DNA of 64,000 bases, taken from Xanthobacteraceae bacterium (GTDB taxonomy: Bacteria; Pseudomonadota; Alphaproteobacteria; Rhizobiales; Xanthobacteraceae). Made by a program: the position numbers and the translations under genes. Location: contig JAHBZE010000001.1 in NCBI GenBank assembly GCA_019635585.1, positions 372,001 to 436,000 on the forward strand, written 5' to 3'. Each line of letters opens with the position of its first letter. The stretch's first letter is position 1. This document shows, piece by piece, positions 18,191 through 25,130 of the stretch. The notes beneath the pieces were generated by a model. The model was not told the origin of the DNA, did not search any database, and saw nothing but the letters and a program-made list of their open reading frames with translations.

Positions 18191-19315
18191 CTAGCTTGCG
18201 GTATTGGCAGCGGCAACCATTGCGTTTCCGCGCCACTGAAAGGCCCGGCCACGCCAGCCCTCGAACCAAAGTACGGGCAGCGCCAGATCGCGCAACACAT
18301 AGAGGAACGGCGCGCGCCAGTTCCAGTGCCAGCCCGAAAGCAGGGCGAGCAGCGCTTCGGCCCCGTACCAGACGGCAGCGAAGAGTAGACCGAGTTCCCA
18401 AGGCAGACCGGCCAGGTGCGCGGCAATGCCGGCGAACAGCGATGGCCAAATTCCGCCCGAGAGTATTTCGAGCGCGAAACAGAGCGGGAAGCTCACCCGC
18501 CGCAGGCGCGCCCAGCGCACCTGCCGTGCCCAGACTTCCTTCCCGCCCCGCTTGCCCAACGGCTGCGCGAAGCAGGCGTCCGCAAGCCGCACCGAGAACC
18601 CGGCCTTGCGCACGATCTTGGTGGAGGCCGCGTCTTCCGCCGTCTCCGCGCCGAGGGCCGCGATGCCGCCGTTCGCTTCGAGCAGCGCCCGGCGCCAGAG
18701 CATCGACTTGCCCTGCGCAAAGCCCGCGCCGATGCAGTCGGCAAAATATTGCCAGCGCGCCTGATATTCGTTGAGGAAGGCGCATTCGAATTCGGCCGGA
18801 ACGCTTTTCGGGAAAGCCCCGAGCGGCGGCGCACAAACAAGACCCGTTTCCTCATCCCAGACTTCGAACAGGCGTTGCAGGTAATCAGGCGGCAAAATCA
18901 CGTTGCTGTCCGAAAGCACGATCCATTCGTGCTTCGCGCCGTGCCAGCCCTTCACGCAATTATTCAGCTTGGGATTTTCGCTCACCGCATCGTCGCCGAT
19001 CAGAAGACGCGCGGCGGAGCCGGGATATTGCGCGATCAACGTGCGAACGAGCGGAATCACCGGATCGTTCGGCTGCGCGGCGCAGAACAGGACTTCGTAT
19101 TCCGGATAGTCGAGATGAAAGCTCGAACGCAGCGTCGCCTCGGCTTCCGCATCCAATCCGCATACGGGCCGCACCAGGCTGACCGGCGGCGCGCCGTGCA
19201 GCGATTTTTTCAATGGTCTATGGCGCAGTTTGCGCGCGGTGAGCGCGATACTCGCGAGATGGATCGCGGCGGCGATGGCGCTCATTCCGGCGAGCAGCCA
19301 AATCAGGGAGTTCAT
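18191..19315 (-). CDS. GT2/GT21-type glycosyltransferase (ceramide-glucosyltransferase/HpnI-like)
   Basis: A 374-residue membrane glycosyltransferase. It has an N-terminal membrane helix, a GT-A domain with the ordered motifs VSLVRPVCGLD, VLSDSNVILPPDYL, ETAEDAASTK and the QxxRW-type ARQVRWARLRR, and then about three C-terminal membrane helices. This D..D..D..(Q/R)xxRW series is characteristic of ceramide glucosyltransferases and of the hopanoid enzyme HpnI. The acceptor cannot be told from sequence; hopanoid genes are not nearby. The start at ATG 19315 is chosen over a GTG five codons upstream. Confidence 0.82.
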   Translation of the reverse strand: MNSLIWLLAGMSAIAAAIHLASIALTARKLRHRPLKKSLHGAPPVSLVRPVCGLDAEAEATLRSSFHLDYPEYEVLFCAAQPNDPVIPLVRTLIAQYPGSAARLLIGDDAVSENPKLNNCVKGWHGAKHEWIVLSDSNVILPPDYLQRLFEVWDEETGLVCAPPLGAFPKSVPAEFECAFLNEYQARWQYFADCIGAGFAQGKSMLWRRALLEANGGIAALGAETAEDAASTKIVRKAGFSVRLADACFAQPLGKRGGKEVWARQVRWARLRRVSFPLCFALEILSGGIWPSLFAGIAAHLAGLPWELGLLFAAVWYGAEALLALLSGWHWNWRAPFLYVLRDLALPVLWFEGWRGRAFQWRGNAMVAAANTAS

Positions 19316-19364
19316 CCGGGCCTGATGCACCCGGAGTCATGTCAGGCGTGTGACGATCGCTGCG

Positions 19365-19640
19365 TCAGCGGCGCTTCGTGCAGGAGAGCGCCTTCGGCTG
19401 GCAGGCAATGCCGATGTTGTTGGTCGCGTCGAACTTGCCGTCAGCAGCGCGGACGAAACGCTGGCAGCCGTTGGTCGCTTCGATGCAGTCTCCGCCGAGC
19501 TGATCGAACCCGTTCTGGTCGAGCGCCTTGACCGGCGGAGCGGTTTTCACTGGCGGCGTGCGCGGACGCAACGGCAGATCGGCGGGGAAAGCCTGCCCCG
19601 CCAGCATGAACAAGAGAATTGCGCCTGCGATAATCCGCAT
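19365..19640 (-). CDS. Small exported cysteine-containing protein
   Basis: A 91-residue protein with a signal peptide (MRIIAGAILLFMLAGQAFPA, cleavage before DLPL), a proline-rich linker and four cysteines (GGDCIEATNGC, IACQPKALSC) likely to form disulfides. Function unknown. It ends 49 bp before the glycosyltransferase start on the same strand. Confidence 0.7.
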   Translation of the reverse strand: MRIIAGAILLFMLAGQAFPADLPLRPRTPPVKTAPPVKALDQNGFDQLGGDCIEATNGCQRFVRAADGKFDATNNIGIACQPKALSCTKRR

Positions 19641-19649
19641 CGGACAATG

Positions 19650-20729
19650 TTAGCGCGCGTTCGGCGGCGGCGCCACTTCCCAAGGCTGCGAGAATTTTAT
19701 CTTAAAATGCGCAAGCAGCCAGACCATCGCATAGAAGATTTCCTGCTGGCTGAGTGCCAGCCGCAGGATATTGACGAAGCGTTCGCCCTGGGCGTGCCCG
19801 CCGTTCACGGTCAAGTGCAACGTGCCGTAGGGCTCGATGCGTATTGCCGAAATGTCGCTCCACATCACTCGCTCCGCGCCGATATCGGCGCAGGTTAGTC
19901 CCTTGCGGTCGGCGCGCAGCGCAACCGTGCGGAACAGAAGATCGCGGACGCGAAAAGCAGTTGCAAGAAGAACGAGCGAGAACGCCGCGCCCCAGAAAAT
20001 TTTCAGCCAGGTTTCGGCGACCGACAGCACGCCCACTGGATCGGTGATGAAAAGCATGAGCGAAGCCGTGCCGAAGTTCGCGACCAGCCCGACATACGTC
20101 GCGAACGCGAGAACTATAACGAGGATACCCCAGTACAGCGCGAGCGAACGGAACTCCTTCGCGCGCGAATAGCCGACCGATAGCATTTCGCCTTCGCTGC
20201 CCGCGACGATGCTGGCGGGTCTTTGTTTCGTGATCGGAATCGCCTTGCGGTCGGCTGCCTTGTAGCCGCCTACCAGATCCGTCACCTCGTCGTTGCTGCA
20301 GTCGAATTCGTCGGCGGAAATCTTGTAGTCGAACACCGCGCCCGTCGCCGCGTCGGTCTGCGTGAAGAAAAAATACCAGTAGGCGTTCCGTCCTTCCTGG
20401 ATTTTTTCAAAACGATAATCGCTGATTTCGCGCCATGGCACGAACAAGCCGCCGGTTTCACGCGGGCTAATCCCCTTCTCGTCGATCACCATCAGGGGTG
20501 CGCGGTCTAGCAGCGGCCGGATGATCGACATTACGAAGGTTAGCGTGCCGGCAAGGAACATCAGGCCCGCCACCAGGTAGTCGCCTTCGGGCTTCCATGA
20601 GGCGACGCTCGGCCACTGGTCCGCGAGCGCATAGCCATAGCCGAGGAAGCCGAGGCATAGAGCTATGTTGAACAGATACGTGAAGTTGCTCCGGCTCCTC
20701 CGGATCACCAGCGGCTGCGGCAAAAACAT
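19650..20729 (-). CDS. Membrane protein with internally duplicated PH-like unit
   Basis: A 359-residue protein built of two similar halves, each a pair of membrane helices followed by a small beta domain of STM3941/PH-like type. The parallels are LLDRAPLMVIDEKGISPRET then LFVPWREISDYRFEKI in the first half, and LLFRTVALRADRKGLTCADI then RVMWSDISAIRIEPYG in the second. Gene-internal duplication is the simplest reading. Function unknown. The start is divergent from the crotonase gene at 20795. Confidence 0.72.
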   Translation of the reverse strand: MFLPQPLVIRRSRSNFTYLFNIALCLGFLGYGYALADQWPSVASWKPEGDYLVAGLMFLAGTLTFVMSIIRPLLDRAPLMVIDEKGISPRETGGLFVPWREISDYRFEKIQEGRNAYWYFFFTQTDAATGAVFDYKISADEFDCSNDEVTDLVGGYKAADRKAIPITKQRPASIVAGSEGEMLSVGYSRAKEFRSLALYWGILVIVLAFATYVGLVANFGTASLMLFITDPVGVLSVAETWLKIFWGAAFSLVLLATAFRVRDLLFRTVALRADRKGLTCADIGAERVMWSDISAIRIEPYGTLHLTVNGGHAQGERFVNILRLALSQQEIFYAMVWLLAHFKIKFSQPWEVAPPPNAR

Positions 20730-20794
20730 TGCAAGCGTCCCCCACTCGCCACAGTATCCGCCGATCCCCCGATCGTAGCTGCGGCGAGGAAATA

Positions 20795-21562
20795 ATGGCG
20801 AATGTACTTCTTCTCGAAAAACGCGGGCGTATTTTCATCGTAACGGTCAACAGACCGGAACGGCGTAACGCCTTCAACCTCGAAGTCGCGGAGCAGATCT
20901 ATGCCGCCTTCAAGCAGTTCGATGCCGACGAGACACTCGACGTCGCGGTACTGACCGGTGCCGGCGGCAACTTCTGCGCGGGCGCCGATCTGCATGCGCT
21001 GGCGCAGGGCGAGAAGCGGCCGTTTCTGCCCGAAGGCGACTTCGCGCCGATGGGCTGCACGCGGCTGAAGCTTTCGAAACCAGTGATCGCCGCGGTCGAA
21101 GGCTATGCGGTGGCCGGCGGCATCGAAGTCGCTTGCTGGTGCGATCTGCGCGTCGCGGCGAAGTCTGCAACCTTCGGTGTGTTCTGCCGCCGCTTCGGCG
21201 TGCCGCTGATCGACCTCGGCACCATTCGCCTGCCCCGCCTGATCGGTCACAGCCGCGCGATGGACCTCATCCTCACCGGGCGTCCGGTGAAAGCCGACGA
21301 GGCGCTCTCGATGGGACTTGCGAACCGCGTGGTCGAAGACGGCAAGGCTTTGGAGGCAGCACTCGAGATTGCCGAACAGCTATCCGCCTTCCCGCAAATC
21401 TGCATGCGCGCGGACCGCAAATCCGCGATCGAGCAATGGTCGCTCGATTGGGACCAAGCCACGAAGGCGGAAATGAATGGCGGGCTTCCCGCGGTACAGG
21501 CCGAGGCAATCGCGGGCGCAAGCCGTTTCTCCGGCGGCACCGGACGGCACGGCACGTTCTAG
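20795..21562 (+). CDS. Crotonase/enoyl-CoA hydratase-family protein
   Basis: A 255-residue crotonase-fold enzyme. The CoA-binding and oxyanion-hole segments are clear (NRPERRNAFNLEVAEQ, TGAGGNFCAGADLHAL, GYAVAGGIEVACWCDLRVAA). The first catalytic glutamate is kept in GGIEVACW, but at the position of the second (usually PExxLG) the sequence reads VPLIDLGT. This may therefore not be a true hydratase but an isomerase, hydrolase or other crotonase-fold enzyme. The ATG at 20795 follows GAGGAAATA. It converges on a small gene with overlapping stop codons. Confidence 0.85.
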   Translation: MANVLLLEKRGRIFIVTVNRPERRNAFNLEVAEQIYAAFKQFDADETLDVAVLTGAGGNFCAGADLHALAQGEKRPFLPEGDFAPMGCTRLKLSKPVIAAVEGYAVAGGIEVACWCDLRVAAKSATFGVFCRRFGVPLIDLGTIRLPRLIGHSRAMDLILTGRPVKADEALSMGLANRVVEDGKALEAALEIAEQLSAFPQICMRADRKSAIEQWSLDWDQATKAEMNGGLPAVQAEAIAGASRFSGGTGRHGTF

Positions 21563-21783
21563 CGATTGCCTCGCGCGGGTATCTGGCTGGCGCTCTCGAT
21601 GGTCGCGAGCGCGTCCTCGATGTCGTTGTGTGCAACCAGCCCGCGGCCTTCGACCTTCTCGGCCATCTCGGTCCACATCACCGCGAGCTGCTGGAAATTT
21701 TTCCGGTGATAGTCGTCTTTCGCTTCCGCCGCCTTGCGCGCGCAGTCGTCTGCGCGCATCCGATAATCCGCCGCATGGATCAT
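21559..21783 (-). CDS. Small helical protein of unknown function
   Basis: A 74-residue helical, charged protein (AADYRMRADDCARKAAEAKD, then HRKNFQQLAVMWTEMAEKVE) with no membrane segment. Such small proteins are common in Bradyrhizobium-like genomes, but I cannot give a function. The ATG at 21783 follows GTAGGGGG. Its stop overlaps the end of the convergent crotonase gene by 4 bp. Confidence 0.65.
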   Translation of the reverse strand: MIHAADYRMRADDCARKAAEAKDDYHRKNFQQLAVMWTEMAEKVEGRGLVAHNDIEDALATIESASQIPARGNR

Positions 21784-22010
21784 ATCGGTACCCCCTACTT
21801 CGTTACATTCCTCCGCCGGTAACGTCGTAATGCTGTGGGAAGTTGCATCCGATTGCAAAGAATTTACGACGGTGTTTTCCACAAGCTATGTTGCGGACGC
21901 ACAATCGTCATCGTGACGGAAACGAATAAGCCCGGTGATTGCTGCGGTTTTGCGTTTGCGATGCGAAACGCAGGCGGCATGCAAGCAATGCAATACCTCT
22001 CTGCGGTTCC

Positions 22011-23402
22011 CTATTTCAAACCGTAGCGCTCGAATTCCTGCGCGATGGTCGGCGCGGCGGTCGTTGCCGTGGACATATCGGCTTGCCCGCGCTTGTCGCC
22101 CTTCTTCAGCTTGGCATAGCCGCGGCCGTAGAGTGCGCTTACCGTATTCGGCTGCACCTTCAGCACGGCGTCGTAGTCCGCGATCGCGAGATCCCACTTG
22201 CCCTGCTTGAGATAAACCAGCGCGCGGCTGTCCAGCGCATTGGGCTCGTTCGGCATCAGACGCAATGACTCGTTGCAATCGGCCAGCGCCTTCTCGAGAT
22301 CGCCGGTGATCGCCTGCACGAAGCAGCGGTTGTTCCACGCACCCGCGTGATCAGGCTTGATCTTGATCGCTTCGTTATAGTCCGCGATCGAGCGCGGAAA
22401 ATCGCGGATACGCCGGTACGCGACCGCGCGGCCGACGAAAGCATAGAAGTCGCGGCTGCCGAGATTGATTGCTTCGGAGAAATCCTCGATCGCCTTGTTC
22501 GGGTCGCCGGACTGCAAATAGGAATGTCCGCGCAGCGTGTAGGCTTGCGCATCCTTCGGCGAAAGCACGATCGCTTCGGTGAGCAACTGCACCGCACCGG
22601 CGGGATTGCCGCCTTCTAGCGCACGGGACGCCTGATCGAGCAGCGCCTTTGCCTTGACCGCGTTGTCGTTGGCGGGCGGCGGCGTTTCTTCCTTCTTTTT
22701 TTGCTGCTGTGTCGTCTGTTGTTGTGGCGTGCCGCGATATTTCGGCCAGCCGAATACCATCACATAAGCCGCGGCGGCGCCCACGAGAAACAGCGCGAAC
22801 AGCACGGCGGCAACGACGACTACCATACTTGACGGCGTGCCGCGTACCGCGCGCGCGCGCGAAGGCGACCGGCCCTGGCGCTGCGCGCGGCGTTCCTCGA
22901 CCTCGAGACGGCGCTGCTCTTGCGCCCGCATGGGTCCGGTGCGCGCAGCGGTGTGGCGCTCGCGCTGATCGCGCGGCGGCGGCGCATCTTCCTCCTCGTC
23001 GTAATATTCCGGATCGAGTGGCGGCTCCTCGTACTCGGGCTCCTGATAAGCCGGCTCGTCGTAAACCGGCGCCTGCCGGACCGGAGGCCTCCGGCGCGTC
23101 ACCGGCACAGGCGGCTGCGCGCGAACCGGCGCGCGCGTGCGTGGCGGCGGGCGAAATTGAACTTCGTCTTCCGGCTCCACGGCTTCGAATTCGAGATTTT
23201 CCGCTTCGACCCGATGGATCGCCTGTTCGAGCGCGCGCTGCTCGCGGATCAACTCGCTCACGCCCATCGGCGGATTGGAGCCCTGCGCTTCCTCGAACAG
23301 CAGTTTCCGCGCCTGATCGTAGATCGAGCGCCGCGCCGAAACCGTATTCGGGTTCAGCCGCGCGATCGCATTGGCAATCGGCCTGTAATAGTCGGTCGGC
23401 AC
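22011..23402 (-). CDS. Membrane-anchored TPR protein
   Basis: A 463-residue protein: a soluble N-terminus (TDYYRPIANAIARLNPNTVS), a long proline/glutamate/arginine-rich linker (about 80-190), one membrane helix (MVVVVAAVLFALFLVGAAAA), a Gln/Lys-rich spacer and then at least five tetratricopeptide repeats (for example AQAYTLRGHSYLQSGDPNKA, HAGAWNNRCFVQAITGDLEK). The TPR part is predicted periplasmic and probably holds partner proteins. The start is GTG 23402 with only a weak ribosome-binding site (GGGGA). It lies just downstream of the amidase gene and may act with it in the envelope. Confidence 0.8.
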   Translation of the reverse strand: MPTDYYRPIANAIARLNPNTVSARRSIYDQARKLLFEEAQGSNPPMGVSELIREQRALEQAIHRVEAENLEFEAVEPEDEVQFRPPPRTRAPVRAQPPVPVTRRRPPVRQAPVYDEPAYQEPEYEEPPLDPEYYDEEEDAPPPRDQRERHTAARTGPMRAQEQRRLEVEERRAQRQGRSPSRARAVRGTPSSMVVVVAAVLFALFLVGAAAAYVMVFGWPKYRGTPQQQTTQQQKKKEETPPPANDNAVKAKALLDQASRALEGGNPAGAVQLLTEAIVLSPKDAQAYTLRGHSYLQSGDPNKAIEDFSEAINLGSRDFYAFVGRAVAYRRIRDFPRSIADYNEAIKIKPDHAGAWNNRCFVQAITGDLEKALADCNESLRLMPNEPNALDSRALVYLKQGKWDLAIADYDAVLKVQPNTVSALYGRGYAKLKKGDKRGQADMSTATTAAPTIAQEFERYGLK

Positions 23403-23451
23403 TTCGACTCGGTCCCCGTTCCCTGCCGGTAAATATATAACGTGAAGTCCG

Positions 23452-24663
23452 TCAGCGTCCCGCGACAGCCGGCGCGCGGTTCGCGAAGTATTTGTCGATC
23501 GCCGCGGCCATCGCGACCGCGACCTTCTCGCGCCAGACCGTCGAGGTCATCTGCTTCAAATCCTCCGGGCTCGAAAGATAGCCCAGTTCCAGCAGCACGG
23601 ACGGCACATCAGGCGCTTTTAAGACCACGAAACCCGCCGACTTCACCGGCGTTTTGTGCAGGCGGGCGGCACCCTGAAGGTAGCCGACCAGTGTTCGGGC
23701 AAAAAGCGCGGAATGATTTTTGGTGTCGCGCTGGGCGAGATCGAACAAGATGTTCGCGACGTCGTTCGGCTGCGAGGCGAAGTTGTAGCCCGCGAGCAAG
23801 TCGGCGCGGTTTTCCTTGTCCGCGAGTTTCTGCGCCTCGAAGTCGGACGCCTGCTCGGAGACGGTATAGATGGTCGCCCCCGAAGCCTCGCCCGTGCCTT
23901 TCGAGAGCGAGTCCGCGTGAATGGAAATAAAGAGCGCCGCCGCGTTTGCGCGCGCGATCGCGACGCGCTCGTCGAGCGCAACGAAGGTGTCGTCGTCGCG
24001 CGTCATCACGATCCGGTAGCGGCCCGAGCGCAGAAGCTGGTCGCGCAACTTCTTCGCGACTTCGAGCACCACGTCCTTCTCCTCGTCGCCGGTCGCCGCC
24101 TGCGCGCCGACATCGGGGCCGCCGTGACCCGGATCGATCACGATCAGCGGCCGCGTATCGGCGACCTGCGGTTTGGGAGGCACCCTCGCCGCGAGCGTCT
24201 GCGGCGGGCGTTCCGGCTGCAGCGCATTCTTCTGGAAGGTCGCGGCGTCGGTGCGGACCAGATCAATCACGAGCCGCGCGGGCTGGTCGTCGAGCGCGGC
24301 GATAACGAAGGTCTTTTCGATCAGCGCAGGTTCGCGCAGATCGATCACGATACGCGCCTTGCCGGGTGCGAACTGTCCGTAGCGATAGGCCGAGACCAGT
24401 CCCCGCACCTGCTTTCCGGCCCCGACCGGCAGGTCGAACGTCACTTCCGGAAGATCAATGACCGCCCGGTTCGGATTGGCGATGGTATAGGCGCGGACCT
24501 CGACCTTTCTGTTCAGGTCAATGACCAGACGGGTGCGGTTGGCGTCTCCCGCGAGGCGCGCATCGAGCGCGATCACGCGGTCCTTGGTGACCTTCTGCGC
24601 CACGGCCTGTTCCGGCGCCGAGAGCGCCAGCATCAGCCCGCAAAAGAGAAGCGCCGCCCGCAT
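23452..24663 (-). CDS. amiC: N-acetylmuramoyl-L-alanine amidase, AmiC type
   Basis: A 403-residue periplasmic zinc amidase that cleaves the bond between N-acetylmuramic acid and the stem peptide, needed for daughter-cell separation. It has a signal peptide (LLFCGLMLALSAPEQAVAQ), an N-terminal AMIN domain (about 25-135, TRLVIDLNRKVEVRAYTIAN) for septal targeting, and a C-terminal Amidase_3 domain with zinc-ligand motifs VIDPGHGGPDVGA and FISIHADS and the late glutamate in VLLELGYLSSPED. A CtrA-like box lies about 50 bp upstream. It is divergent from rne, as in many relatives. Confidence 0.92.
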   Translation of the reverse strand: MRAALLFCGLMLALSAPEQAVAQKVTKDRVIALDARLAGDANRTRLVIDLNRKVEVRAYTIANPNRAVIDLPEVTFDLPVGAGKQVRGLVSAYRYGQFAPGKARIVIDLREPALIEKTFVIAALDDQPARLVIDLVRTDAATFQKNALQPERPPQTLAARVPPKPQVADTRPLIVIDPGHGGPDVGAQAATGDEEKDVVLEVAKKLRDQLLRSGRYRIVMTRDDDTFVALDERVAIARANAAALFISIHADSLSKGTGEASGATIYTVSEQASDFEAQKLADKENRADLLAGYNFASQPNDVANILFDLAQRDTKNHSALFARTLVGYLQGAARLHKTPVKSAGFVVLKAPDVPSVLLELGYLSSPEDLKQMTSTVWREKVAVAMAAAIDKYFANRAPAVAGR

Positions 24664-25130
24664 ATCCGATAAGCCCCGTACTTCGGCACAATTTTTAGCG
24701 GGCCTAAAGTTAAACCCGCGTTTACCGTGGTTTTTGATGTCAAAATTATCAAGAAATCGAGAGACTTAACCTCTTTGCTTGCCAAGCGGGCACTCACGCG
24801 CCTACATAAAACCATCACGGTTCGCGGGCGGGATTCGTCCGGGCGAACGGAAGGCGCGGGTCCGCGACCGGCAATAGAGAATGCCGCGACGCGTAGCGCG
24901 CCCAGAGGCGCCCGAAACCACACCGCCAATAACCGTGATGGCGAGAAAGCCTCGCGCGTTCGTTCGCGACGCTGCCGCCGAAAACAGGAAGCGACGCCGA
25001 TGCTGGCACTGCAATCCAACCGGGATCTGATGAAGACCCCGCGCGGCCGCGCATCCGCTTCGCGTCTCCGTCATTCGCGTTCCAATCAATTCGTGACGCG
25101 CGCTGACACAGCGCGCCCAGTGGGAATCTC
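24664..25130. other. 467-bp amiC-rne divergent intergenic region
   Basis: Holds the promoters of both flanking genes. The first 120 bp are AT-richer (around 24690-24780) and include a CtrA-like box. The remaining 350 bp before the RNase E start are GC-rich with short inverted repeats, as expected for a long rne leader through which RNase E could control its own mRNA. A frame open across this leader has no ribosome-binding site or family signature. Confidence 0.6.
24710..24724. promoter_or_regulatory. CtrA-like box between amiC and rne
   Basis: TTAA-ACCCGCG-TTTA matches TTAA-N7-TTAA at 7 of 8 bases (on the minus strand the perfect half is TTAAC). It lies 47-61 bp before the amiC start codon. 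Confidence 0.35.
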
